This document shows positions 29,365 to 37,503 of a stretch of 37,503 nucleotides of DNA, one piece after another. Location: the NCBI GenBank assembly GCA_028866445.1, contig JAGWIE010000001.1, positions 1 to 37,503 on the forward strand. The letters run 5' to 3'. Every line of letters begins with the position of its first letter. The stretch's first letter is position 1. Made by a program: the position numbers and the translations under genes. The notes beneath the pieces are model-generated. The model saw only the letters and a list, made by a program, of their open reading frames with translations. It had not been told where the DNA came from and made no database searches. This stretch comes from Rhodospirillales bacterium. GTDB taxonomy: Bacteria; Pseudomonadota; Alphaproteobacteria; Acetobacterales; Acetobacteraceae.

Positions 29365-32052
29365 ATGACAGCGATCGGTCACGATAGCCTGGAAACCATG
29401 AAAACTCTGACCGTGGATGGCAAGACTTACTCATATTTCTCACTGCCATCCGCCGCCGCCAAGCTGGGAAACATCTCCAGACTGCCAAAGACGCTAAAGA
29501 TTTTGCTGGAGAACGTGCTTCGATTTGAGAATGGAGGCAGCTATACGGTGGATGACGCCAAGGCGATCATTGGCTGGCTGGAGAAAGCCACCTCCGCCAA
29601 GGAGGTGCCCTTCAAGCCAGCGCGCATTTTGATGCAGGATTTCACCGGCGTGCCGGCGGTGGTAGATCTGGCTGCGATGCGCGACGGCATCGGCAAGCTA
29701 GGTGCGGCCCCGGAGAAAGTGAACCCGCTTATCCCGGTGGATCTGGTGATCGACCATTCGGTGATGGTGGATTATTCGGCCTCGCATGACGCGTTGCAGA
29801 AGAATATCGACCTGGAATTTGAGCGTAACGGCGAGCGTTACCGCTTTCTGCGCTGGGGTCAGGAGGCGTTCAACAATTTCCGCGTCGTACCCCCCGGCAC
29901 AGGCATCTGCCATCAGGTGAATTTGGAATATCTGGCGCAAGTGGCCTGGACCTCCGAAAATGGCGGCAAGACCTATGTGTACCCCGATACGCTCTATGGC
30001 ACCGACAGCCACACCACCATGGTGAACGGCCTGGGCGTGCTGGGTTGGGGCGTAGGTGGCATTGAGGCCGAGGCCGCGATGCTGGGCCAGCCGATCGCGA
30101 TGCTGATTCCGGATGTGATCGGCTTCAAGCTCACCGGCAAGCTCTCCGAGGGGGTGACCGCGACCGATCTGGTGTTGACCGTAACCCAGATGCTGCGCGC
30201 CAAGAAGGTGGTTGGCAAATTCGTCGAATTCTACGGCGAAGGCATGGCTGAGATGGCGCTGGCGGACCGTGCGACCATCGGCAACATGGCCCCGGAATAT
30301 GGCGCCACCTGCGGTTTCTTCCCCGTGGACCAGGTGACGCTGGATTATCTGCGCCTCTCGGGGCGCGATGAGCACCGGATTAAACTGGTGGAAGAATATA
30401 CCAAGGCCCAGGGCTTGTGGCGCACAGACGAAGAGCCGGTTTTCAGCGATACGCTGGAGCTGGACCTTTCCACCGTGCTGCCGAGCGTTGCCGGACCGAA
30501 GCGCCCGCAGGACCGGGTGCTGCTGAAGGAAGCCGGATCCGCCTTCAAATCCGAACTGACCAAGAGCCTGGGCGTTGCCGCCGACGCGGTGGCCACCAAG
30601 GCCCGCGTTTCCGGCACGAATTATGAGATCACCCACGGCGATGTGGTTATCGCGGCCATTACCTCCTGCACCAACACCTCCAACCCTTATGTGCTGGTTG
30701 CTGCGGGCCTCGTGGCGCGCAAAGCCCGCGCATTCGGCCTAGCACCGAAACCCTGGGTGAAAACCTCGTTGGCTCCTGGCAGCCAGGTGGTGACTGAATA
30801 TCTCGACAAATCCGGCCTCACGGCTGATTTGGATGCCCTGGGCTTCGAGACGGTTGGTTACGGCTGCACCACATGTATTGGAAATTCGGGCCCGCTGCCG
30901 GAGCCGATCGTTGATGCCATTGAGAGTAATAAGCTAATCGCGGCCTCTGTGGTTTCCGGCAATCGTAATTTTGAAGGCCGTATTCACCCGAACGTGCGCG
31001 CCAACTACCTGGCCTCGCCGCCACTGGTGGTGGCGTATGCAATTTTCGGCAATATGCGCGAGGATATCACCACCGCGAAGCTCGGCACGACGAAGGACGG
31101 GAAAGACGTTTTCCTGAAAGATGTGTGGCCGACGAACAATGAGATCCACGATATCGTGGATCAAGTTGTCACCCGTGAGATGTTCATGGAGCGCTATTCC
31201 GATGTGTTCAAGGGGCCGGCCGAGTGGCGTGCCATTGAGGTTTCTGGCGGCACGGACACCTATGCCTGGCCATCTGGCTCCACTTACGTGAAGAACCCTC
31301 CTTACTTCCAGGATATCACCCCGGAGCCGAAGCCGGTTTCAGACATCATGGGCGCGCGCGTGCTGGCGTTGCTGGGTGACAGCATCACCACCGACCATAT
31401 TTCGCCGGCGGGCAACATCAAAAAATCGTCGCCGGCTGGTGAATATCTCTCCGCGCATCAGGTGCAGCAGAAGGATTTTAACTCCTATGGTTCGCGCCGT
31501 GGCAATGACGACGTAATGGCCCGCGGCACTTTCGCAAATATCCGCATCAAGAACGAGATGCTGGGTGGCGCCGAGGGTGGCAATACCAAACATTATCCTG
31601 GTGGCCAGGAAATGCCGATTTACGACGCAGCCGAGCAATATAAAAAGGAAGGCGTGCCCCTGGTGGTGTTTGCCGGGCAGGAATACGGCACCGGCTCCTC
31701 GCGGGACTGGGCTGCCAAGGGCACGGCACTTCTGGGCGTGAAGGCGGTTATCGCCGAGAGCTTCGAACGTATCCACCGCTCCAATCTGGTGGGCATGGGC
31801 GTGCTGCCGCTATTGTTCAAAAACGGCGAGACCCGCAAATCCCTCGGCCTTACCGGCGAGGAGCGCGTGGATATTGTTGGCCTGGACAATATCTCCCCCC
31901 GCATGGACATAAAGGCGGTCATCACCCGCCCGGGTGGCTCCAGGCAGGAGGTTGAATTGCTTTGCCGTATCGATACCGCTGATGAGGTGAATTACTATAA
32001 GCATGGCGGCATTTTGCAGTATGTGCTGCGGGGCATGGCCAAGGCAGCCTGA
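29365..32052 (+). CDS. acnA: aconitate hydratase A
   Basis: An 895-residue aconitase that isomerises citrate to isocitrate in the TCA cycle. The [4Fe-4S] ligands are C435 (TSCTNTSNP), C501 and C504 (GYGCTTCIGNSG), the same numbering as E. coli AcnA. The N-terminus TAIGHDSLETMKTL and the swivel-domain motif EYGTGSSRDWAAKG are typical. GAAAGG lies before ATG 29365. It is divergent from ccmA, an arrangement common in alphaproteobacteria, and followed by tRNA-Val on the opposite strand. A regulatory site for iron or redox control is not evident in the short upstream gap. Confidence 0.97.
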   Translation: MTAIGHDSLETMKTLTVDGKTYSYFSLPSAAAKLGNISRLPKTLKILLENVLRFENGGSYTVDDAKAIIGWLEKATSAKEVPFKPARILMQDFTGVPAVVDLAAMRDGIGKLGAAPEKVNPLIPVDLVIDHSVMVDYSASHDALQKNIDLEFERNGERYRFLRWGQEAFNNFRVVPPGTGICHQVNLEYLAQVAWTSENGGKTYVYPDTLYGTDSHTTMVNGLGVLGWGVGGIEAEAAMLGQPIAMLIPDVIGFKLTGKLSEGVTATDLVLTVTQMLRAKKVVGKFVEFYGEGMAEMALADRATIGNMAPEYGATCGFFPVDQVTLDYLRLSGRDEHRIKLVEEYTKAQGLWRTDEEPVFSDTLELDLSTVLPSVAGPKRPQDRVLLKEAGSAFKSELTKSLGVAADAVATKARVSGTNYEITHGDVVIAAITSCTNTSNPYVLVAAGLVARKARAFGLAPKPWVKTSLAPGSQVVTEYLDKSGLTADLDALGFETVGYGCTTCIGNSGPLPEPIVDAIESNKLIAASVVSGNRNFEGRIHPNVRANYLASPPLVVAYAIFGNMREDITTAKLGTTKDGKDVFLKDVWPTNNEIHDIVDQVVTREMFMERYSDVFKGPAEWRAIEVSGGTDTYAWPSGSTYVKNPPYFQDITPEPKPVSDIMGARVLALLGDSITTDHISPAGNIKKSSPAGEYLSAHQVQQKDFNSYGSRRGNDDVMARGTFANIRIKNEMLGGAEGGNTKHYPGGQEMPIYDAAEQYKKEGVPLVVFAGQEYGTGSSRDWAAKGTALLGVKAVIAESFERIHRSNLVGMGVLPLLFKNGETRKSLGLTGEERVDIVGLDNISPRMDIKAVITRPGGSRQEVELLCRIDTADEVNYYKHGGILQYVLRGMAKAA

Positions 32053-32073
32053 AATTGAGGAGTTTTTGGAAAA

Positions 32074-32148
32074 TGGTGGGCGCGACAGGGATTGAACCTG
32101 TGACCCTTCGCGTGTGAAGCGAATGCTCTACCGCTGAGCTACGCGCCC
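32074..32148 (-). tRNA. tRNA-Val (anticodon CAC)
   Basis: A 75-nt cloverleaf on the minus strand: acceptor GGGCGCG/CGCGCCC, D arm GCTC-AGCGGTA-GAGC, anticodon stem TTCGC/GCGAA with loop TTCACAC (anticodon CAC), T arm CAGGTTCAATCCCTG, discriminator A and encoded CCA. Confidence 0.95.
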
Positions 32149-32159
32149 GGTGGGCGGGC

Positions 32160-32187
32160 TGATAAGCTGGGCGGGGGGCGCTGTCAA
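32160..32187 (-). promoter_or_regulatory. sigma-70 promoter of tRNA-Val
   Basis: On the minus strand a consensus TTGACA (32182-32187) and TTATCA (32160-32165) are 16 bases apart, 12 bases before the tRNA 5' end. The rest of the gap up to 32397 holds no recognised element. Confidence 0.6.
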
Positions 32188-32397
32188 TTGCCCGGGGACA
32201 AATTGAATTGCGCGGTATGGTTGCCACGGGGAATAAATTTGCGTGCATTCGGCGTGAAATTCTGAGAAGTTTCAACCAGTGGCCAATTGTGCCGGAACGC
32301 CTATAAAATCCGGATTATGATGTTTTTCCCGGGGCAAAATACTGGACGTCACGACCCGCCCGCCGGGCGTTTTCCGTTTCTGGCCCAGGGCGGTGCC

Positions 32398-35397
32398 ATG
32401 GGTGATCGTATTTCGCATTTTGATTGGAGCTGTACCTCGCTGGGCACGATCGAGGGCTGGGCGCCAGTTTTCTGTGCCCATGTTTCCACGATGTTGAGTG
32501 CTCCTGAGCCGTTGATGATTTTTACCGGGCCAGATGGCGTGCTGCTCTTCAATGATGCGAGTATGCCTTTTACCGCCGCGCGCTGCCCGGCTGCCCTGGG
32601 GAAAACAATTGGTCAGATTTGGCCGCAAATATCCGATGCGATGAGCCGCCTGCTGCTTGCCGACCAGGGTGGGTATGCGCCCGTGATTCTGGCGTTGGAA
32701 GGCTCTTCCGATGAGCCCGGATTTACCCTGCTCTGCTCGCCGCTGATGAACGAGACCGGCAAGAGGATTGGAGTTTTAGCCAAAGCTGAGTGGCGAGATG
32801 AAGGGTGGGATGGCGCGCTGACAGCAGGGCAGAACCAGCTTGTTGCTTTGCGCGAGGTTGCACGCACCATGCCTCGCCAGATTTGGACAGCGAATGCCCA
32901 AGGGCGTGTTGACTGGATGAATCCGCATTTGCAGGCTTGTCTGGGCCCGGCAAGCGAAGGTGAAGGCTGGGCATCGCTTGTGCACGCACAGGACCGCCCC
33001 CTCATAGCCCGGCGTTGGGCTGAGGCCGTGGCCTCAGGAGGGCTTTATGATGCTGAATGCCGGTTGCAAACGGCATCCGGCGCGTATGTTTGGCATTTGG
33101 TTTACGCCACACCCTTCCGCAATAATGCGGGCACTGTGGAAGGCTGGGTTGGCAGTAATCACAATATTCAAGAGCGCAAGGACGCGGAGGCTGAAGCTGG
33201 CCGCGCGCGTAATCGCGTTTGGCAGCTCAGCCGCACTTATATGCTTATCTTTGACCAAGAGGGGGTTATCCGGCACAGCAATTTGGCCATTGAGCTGGGT
33301 ACGGGTTGGCGGCAGGAGGATATAGCGGGCCAAAATCTGCTGAATTTTGTTCATCCTGAGGATGCTGAGACCACGCTGATGGCATTGGCGCGGGTGGCGG
33401 CGGGTGAGATTGTTCAGGGTTTTGAATGCCGATGCCTTATGCAGAACGGCGATTACCGCGTGATTGAGTGGGACGTGGCACCAGACGGCGAGCTCAATCA
33501 TGCATTCGGTCAGGATATGACGGAGAAGCGGGGCGCGATGCGTGCCTTGCAGCGCATGTGGGATCTCTCACCGGTGCTGAAAATTGTGCTGCGTCCGGGT
33601 GGTGAGGTGGTCACGGTAAATCCGGCCTGGACCAAGGCTCTGGGTTGGAGCGAACAGGCAAGCCGCGCCCGCCGCATGGCTGATTTTATTGCGCCTGACG
33701 AGCGTGAGCGGTTGCGTGCCCAGTTTAACGATTTCAGCCCTGCGGCGCTGAGTTCAGAATTTGTCGTGACGATGCTGACTGAGCAGGGCGACTACCGGCA
33801 GATTGCCTGGACCAGAGTTGCCGAAGGCGGGCTGCTCTATGGCTTTGGCAGGGATGTGACGGCCGAACGCCGTGCCGCTGCCGCCGCCGCGTCCGCCAGC
33901 GCGGAACGGGAGCGTATCTGGGTGTCCTCTAATGATCTGCTGGCAATTGCCAGCGGCGACGGGGTGCTGCGTTCAGTCAACCCGGCCTGGGGGCGGCTTT
34001 TGGGTTATGCCGAGAGCGAGATTTTGGGTTTGCGGCTGCTGAATCTGGTGATGCCGGAAGACAGGCCGGAGGCCGAACGGGCGATCAGGGAACTGGCGGT
34101 AGGGCGTACAATACGCGATATTGAATGCCGGATGAATGACCGCCAAGGGAGGTTATGCCTGATTTCCTGGTCCGCCGATTCTCTGGGCGACTCATTCTAC
34201 TTCGTTGGCCGCGATGTAAGCGCCCAACGCGATGCGGAAGAACAGCTCCGCCAGGCGCAGAAGATGGAAGCGGTGGGCCAGCTTACCGGCGGCATCGCGC
34301 ATGATTTCAATAATCTCCTGCAAGGCATCACCGGCAGCCTAGAGCTGATGAGCAAGCGGGTTCAGCGGGGGGAAACCCAAGGTTTGGAGCGGTTTGTCAC
34401 GATGGCGATGAACGCTGCTGAGAGAGCGGCAGCACTTACCCATCGGCTTTTGGCTTTTTCTCGCAGGCAACCGTTGGATCCTAAGCCCGTGGAAGCCAAT
34501 CCGCTTATACTTTCCATGGAGATGCTGCTGCGCCGGACACTTGGGGAGGGTGTGGATTTACAGCTGGATTTGCAGGACGAGCTTTGGCTGACGCTATGCG
34601 ACCCCAACCAGCTAGAAAATGCGCTGCTCAACCTCGCCATCAATGCCCGGGACGCCATGCCAGGGGGCGGTAAGCTGATCATCCAAACCTTCAATGCCGA
34701 ATTGGAAGGAACCATCGGACCCAGGCGAAGCGAGGTCCTGCCGGGGCCATATGTTTGTATAGCCGTCACTGATTCCGGGGTGGGCATGGATGCGGTAACC
34801 ATTGCCAAGGTGTTCGAGCCGTTCTTCACCACCAAACCACTAGGCCAGGGTACGGGGCTTGGGCTTTCGATGATCTACGGATTTACACGCCAATCCAACG
34901 GGCATGTGAGAATCGAATCCGAGCCAGGCCTGGGTGCCACGGTGCGGCTATATTTGCCGCGTTACGAGGGAGCGGCTGCAATTTTACCGCCATGCCTGGA
35001 GGAGGTTGACATGCCTGCCGCCGCCTTGGGTGACACGGTGCTGGTGGTGGAGGACGAGCCCGTGGTGCGCGGGTTGATCGTAGAGGTTTTGGCAGGGCTG
35101 GGCTATGCCGCGCTGGAGGCGCAGGACGGACCGGGCGGGCTGGAAATTTTGCAATCGCGCCAGAAGATCGATCTGCTGATTACCGATATCGGGCTGCCGG
35201 GGCTGAATGGCCGGCAAATTGCGGATGCGGCGCGGCTGCTGCGGCCAAAGTTAAAAATATTATTTATGACCGGTTATGCCGAAAACGCCGGGATGGGTAA
35301 TGGCGGGCTGGAACCAGGGATGGAGATTATGGCCAAGCCTTTCGCTATGGACGCGCTGGCCGCTCGGGTTCGTGGGATGATCGCGCCGGATGGGTAA
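32398..35397 (+). CDS. hybrid sensor histidine kinase with multiple PAS domains and C-terminal receiver
   Basis: A 999-residue cytoplasmic kinase without membrane segments. An N-terminal PAS-like module (about 1-146, HFDWSCTSLGTIEGW) is followed by four PAS repeats (about 147-265, 266-380, 381-498, 499-615), each ending in a GxDxTxxR/ERK-type linker. The HisKA segment is EAVGQLTGGIAHDFNNLLQG with phospho-acceptor H635. The ATPase domain has an N box near 738 (NLAINARDAMPGGG) and G boxes DSGVGM and GTGLGLSMIYGF. A receiver (about 880-999) has D930 (LLITDIGLPG). No response regulator or output gene is adjacent. ATG 32398 has CAGGG upstream; ATG 32317 is an alternative adding 27 residues. Signal unknown. 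Confidence 0.9.
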   Translation: MGDRISHFDWSCTSLGTIEGWAPVFCAHVSTMLSAPEPLMIFTGPDGVLLFNDASMPFTAARCPAALGKTIGQIWPQISDAMSRLLLADQGGYAPVILALEGSSDEPGFTLLCSPLMNETGKRIGVLAKAEWRDEGWDGALTAGQNQLVALREVARTMPRQIWTANAQGRVDWMNPHLQACLGPASEGEGWASLVHAQDRPLIARRWAEAVASGGLYDAECRLQTASGAYVWHLVYATPFRNNAGTVEGWVGSNHNIQERKDAEAEAGRARNRVWQLSRTYMLIFDQEGVIRHSNLAIELGTGWRQEDIAGQNLLNFVHPEDAETTLMALARVAAGEIVQGFECRCLMQNGDYRVIEWDVAPDGELNHAFGQDMTEKRGAMRALQRMWDLSPVLKIVLRPGGEVVTVNPAWTKALGWSEQASRARRMADFIAPDERERLRAQFNDFSPAALSSEFVVTMLTEQGDYRQIAWTRVAEGGLLYGFGRDVTAERRAAAAAASASAERERIWVSSNDLLAIASGDGVLRSVNPAWGRLLGYAESEILGLRLLNLVMPEDRPEAERAIRELAVGRTIRDIECRMNDRQGRLCLISWSADSLGDSFYFVGRDVSAQRDAEEQLRQAQKMEAVGQLTGGIAHDFNNLLQGITGSLELMSKRVQRGETQGLERFVTMAMNAAERAAALTHRLLAFSRRQPLDPKPVEANPLILSMEMLLRRTLGEGVDLQLDLQDELWLTLCDPNQLENALLNLAINARDAMPGGGKLIIQTFNAELEGTIGPRRSEVLPGPYVCIAVTDSGVGMDAVTIAKVFEPFFTTKPLGQGTGLGLSMIYGFTRQSNGHVRIESEPGLGATVRLYLPRYEGAAAILPPCLEEVDMPAAALGDTVLVVEDEPVVRGLIVEVLAGLGYAALEAQDGPGGLEILQSRQKIDLLITDIGLPGLNGRQIADAARLLRPKLKILFMTGYAENAGMGNGGLEPGMEIMAKPFAMDALAARVRGMIAPDG

Positions 35398-35437
35398 GGC
35401 GCTTCCGGCACCTCGTCGCAAATGCTAAAGCCCGCCC

Positions 35438-36187
35438 ATGGCTGGACATTCACATGCAAAAAACATCATGCACCGCAAGGGCGCGCAGGACGCAAAGCGG
35501 GCTCGCATTTATGCAAAACTCATTCGTGAGATAACCGTCGCGGCAAAGGAAGGGCTGCCGGACCCGGCGGCAAACCCGCGTTTGCGCGCGGGCATTGCCG
35601 CGGCGCTGAAGCAGAACATGACGCGCGACGCGATCGACCGTGCGATTAAAAAGGCCTCTGGCGCGGGCGGCACGGAAAATTACGAATCCGTGCGCTATGA
35701 GGGCTACGGCCCGGCGGGTGTGGCGATTATTATCGAGGCGCTGACAGATAACCGCAACCGCACAGCATCCGTTGTGCGCGCCGCGTTTAACAAATCCGGC
35801 GGGGCGCTAGGAGAGACTAACTCTGTCTCCTTCATGTTCAACCGTCTGGCGGCCATTCGCTATCCGGCGAATGTGGCGTCTGCCGATGAGATGCTGGAAG
35901 CAGCTATTGAAGCTGGGGCGAATGACGTGGTGAGCGGCGAGGATGGCCACGAGGTGCAGGCGGCGGTGGAGAGCTTTTTCGCGGTGCGGGACGCCTTGGC
36001 GCAGAAATTCGGCGACCCGGCGGAGGCCGGCATGGAATGGCAGCCAAACATGACTGTGGTGCTGGATGAGGACAAAGCAAACTCTGTGATCAAGCTGATC
36101 GATATATTGGAGGATGATGACGACGTGCAGAACGTCTATGCCAATTACGAACTGCCGGAAGAATTACTGGCGAAGCTTTCGGCTTGA
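35438..36187 (+). CDS. yebC: YebC/PmpR-family protein
   Basis: A 249-residue member of the YebC/TACO1 family, described as a transcription regulator in some species and as a translation factor helping ribosomes on difficult (e.g. proline-rich) stretches. The conserved start MAGHSHAKNIMHRKGAQDAKRARIYAKL and ITVAAKEG region, the RYEGYGPAGVAIIIEALTDN strand pair and the NKSGGALGETNSVSFMF segment are all present. It is at the head of the yebC-ruvC-ruvA-ruvB unit found widely in proteobacteria; the stop overlaps the ruvC start (TGATG). Confidence 0.95.
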   Translation: MAGHSHAKNIMHRKGAQDAKRARIYAKLIREITVAAKEGLPDPAANPRLRAGIAAALKQNMTRDAIDRAIKKASGAGGTENYESVRYEGYGPAGVAIIIEALTDNRNRTASVVRAAFNKSGGALGETNSVSFMFNRLAAIRYPANVASADEMLEAAIEAGANDVVSGEDGHEVQAAVESFFAVRDALAQKFGDPAEAGMEWQPNMTVVLDEDKANSVIKLIDILEDDDDVQNVYANYELPEELLAKLSA

Positions 36188-36702
36188 TGCTCCAAGCGCG
36201 CGGCAAGGTTTGTATTATTGGCATTGACCCCGGCCTGCGTTTTACAGGCTGGGGCGTGGTGGAGGCTGAGGGCAACCGGTTGCGCCATGTGGCGGATGGC
36301 GTGGTGGCAACTGATGGCACCGAGGATGTGCCGCTGCGGCTGAAGGCGCTGGATGAGGCGCTGGCGGATTTGCTGGCCCGGTACAATCCTGATGAAGCGG
36401 CGGTGGAGGAGACGTATGTGAACCGCAACGCCACGGCCACGCTAAAGCTAGGTTATGCACGCGGCGTGGCATTGCTGGCCCCGGCACGGGCGGGAATCCC
36501 TGTTTTTGAATATGGCGCCAAAACCGTGAAAATGGCGGTGGTTGGCACCGGCGGCGCGGATAAAGAACAGGTGGGGTTGATGGTGAAGCGCCTGCTGCCC
36601 GGCTCTGTGCAAAAACGTGCCGATGCGGCGGATGCGCTGGCGGTTGCCATCTGCCACGCCCACCATCGTTCCACCGCCAATGCCTGGAAGGTGCAGAAAT
36701 GA
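36187..36702 (+). CDS. ruvC: Holliday junction resolvase RuvC
   Basis: A 171-residue RNase H-fold endonuclease that cuts four-way DNA junctions during recombination repair. The four acidic catalytic residues are present: D14 (IIGIDPGLR), E74 (AAVEETYVN), D146 and D149 (RADAADALAVA), equivalent to D7, E66, D138 and D141 of E. coli. ATG 36187 shares its A with the yebC TGA stop; a TTG at 36184 would add one residue. The stop overlaps ruvA by four bases. Confidence 0.96.
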   Translation: MLQARGKVCIIGIDPGLRFTGWGVVEAEGNRLRHVADGVVATDGTEDVPLRLKALDEALADLLARYNPDEAAVEETYVNRNATATLKLGYARGVALLAPARAGIPVFEYGAKTVKMAVVGTGGADKEQVGLMVKRLLPGSVQKRADAADALAVAICHAHHRSTANAWKVQK

Positions 36703-37295
36703 TCGCGCGGCTGCGGGGCATTGTGGACAGCATCGAGGACGGGCGTTGCGTGATGGATGTGAACGGGGTGGGATATCTCGTTTTCTGTTCTTCTCGCACT
36801 TTGGGCGCGTTACCTGATGGGTTGGTAACGCTGCTGATCGAAACCCAGGTGCGTGAGGACGCAATCAGCCTTTACGGCTTTTACACCGCCGCCGAGCGGG
36901 AATGGTTTCGGCTGCTTACCACCGTGCAGGGCGTGGGGGCGAAGGTGGCGCTTGGCATTCTTTCCGCTCTTTCGCCGGACCAGTTGATCGGCGCAATTGC
37001 CGGGCAAGACAAAGGCGCCATTACCTGCGCGCCGGGCGTGGGGCCAAAGCTCGCCATACGTATTCTTACCGAATTGCAGAGTAAGGCCGGGGCAATGCCC
37101 GGTGGCGGTAATGCAACGTTCCCCGCGGCCATGATCCCCAAGGGTGCGGCGGCGGATGCGCTCTCGGCGTTCACCAATTTGGGCTACCGCCGTGCGGAGG
37201 CCGAGGCGGTTCTGACCAAGGCGCTGGCCGAGCACGGGGATGATGTCTCGCTGGACGTGCTGATCCGCGCCGGGCTGAAGGCGCTGGCGAAGTGA
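36699..37295 (+). CDS. ruvA: Holliday junction branch migration protein RuvA
   Basis: A 198-residue protein that binds the four-way junction as a tetramer and loads RuvB. The N-terminal OB fold begins MIARLRGIVDSIEDGRCVMDVNGVGYLV; two helix-hairpin-helix motifs follow (TVQGVGAKVALGILS and APGVGPKLAIRILTEL), and the C-terminal domain III (about 150-198, AADALSAFTNLGYRRAEAE) contacts RuvB. It is linked to ruvC by an ATGA overlap and to ruvB by a GTGA overlap. Confidence 0.96.
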   Translation: MIARLRGIVDSIEDGRCVMDVNGVGYLVFCSSRTLGALPDGLVTLLIETQVREDAISLYGFYTAAEREWFRLLTTVQGVGAKVALGILSALSPDQLIGAIAGQDKGAITCAPGVGPKLAIRILTELQSKAGAMPGGGNATFPAAMIPKGAAADALSAFTNLGYRRAEAEAVLTKALAEHGDDVSLDVLIRAGLKALAK

Positions 37296-37503
37296 GTGAG
37301 CGCATTACTTCCGGCGAGCGGCTTTCGGATGACAGTGCCGAAGCTTCGCTGCGCCCGCAAAGCCTGGAGGATTTCACCGGCCAGGCTGGCAGCCGAGAGA
37401 ATTTGAAGATTTTCGTCGCCGCCGCCAAAACCCGTGGCGAGGCGCTGGACCACGTGTTGCTGCACGGCCCGCCGGGCCTCGGCAAAACCACGCTGGCGCA
37501 GAT
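37292..37503 (+). CDS. ruvB: Holliday junction DNA helicase RuvB (partial, N-terminus)
   Basis: The first 70 codons of RuvB, the AAA+ motor of branch migration, cut by the right edge. It begins with GTG at 37292, which overlaps the ruvA stop (GTGA), and reads MSERITSGERLSDDSAEASLRPQSLEDFTGQ. Walker A GPPGLGKTT is complete near the edge (about residues 58-66). Confidence 0.95.
   Translation, partial: MSERITSGERLSDDSAEASLRPQSLEDFTGQAGSRENLKIFVAAAKTRGEALDHVLLHGPPGLGKTTLAQ

Noticed and set aside
29698..30636. A 312-codon open frame on the minus strand inside acnA
   Set aside because: The opposite strand encodes highly conserved aconitase sequence; the antisense product has no recognisable motif.

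Overview
The window looks like a chromosomal segment of an alphaproteobacterium, most likely of the Rhodospirillales/Acetobacteraceae type (inference). Supporting signs are alphaproteobacterial gene pairings (ppx-rlmE, amidase-mrcA on the same strand as prfB, ccmAB divergent from acnA, yebC-ruvC-ruvA-ruvB), an RpoH-type promoter with a ROSE-like RNA thermometer before a small heat-shock gene, and moderately high GC. I see no integrase, transposase, CRISPR array or phage gene; almost all of it is ordinary, tightly packed chromosome with many 1-4 bp stop/start overlaps.

Region 1-4.2 kb: the start of a sufE-like gene, a CorA-type cation channel, a TetR regulator with a SnoaL-like protein behind a 20-bp palindrome, tRNA-Gln, then ppx-rlmE. 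Region 4.4-9.6 kb: a large HAD-superfamily protein, guaB, and three consecutive small exported proteins of unknown function preceded by a palindrome-rich gap. Region 9.6-16.5 kb: panC, the cydDC thiol exporter, a PrsW-type membrane protease, a heat-shock-controlled hsp20, and prfB with an intact programmed +1 frameshift.

Region 16.5-22.1 kb sits between prfB and mrcA, which are adjacent in many alphaproteobacteria. It carries a GT39-like glycosyltransferase, a LysR regulator, an AhpC/TSA peroxiredoxin (apparently with an AUU start), a methionine-rich exported peptide, and, divergent from these, a cytochrome b / Tat-exported molybdopterin oxidoreductase / DUF1223 operon. The combination resembles the known periplasmic strategy of a Met-rich sacrificial peptide plus an MsrP(YedY)-type repair enzyme, here with extra thiol components. 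This is the best candidate for an undescribed system in the window.

Region 22.1-37.5 kb: PBP1A and a Tat-exported amidase, tRNA-Pro, an MFS carboxylate-type transporter with a CPBP protease, ccmA-ccmB (ccmA apparently with a CUG start, no ccmC next to ccmB), aconitase, tRNA-Val, a large orphan hybrid histidine kinase with several PAS modules, and yebC-ruvC-ruvA-ruvB, the last cut by the window edge.
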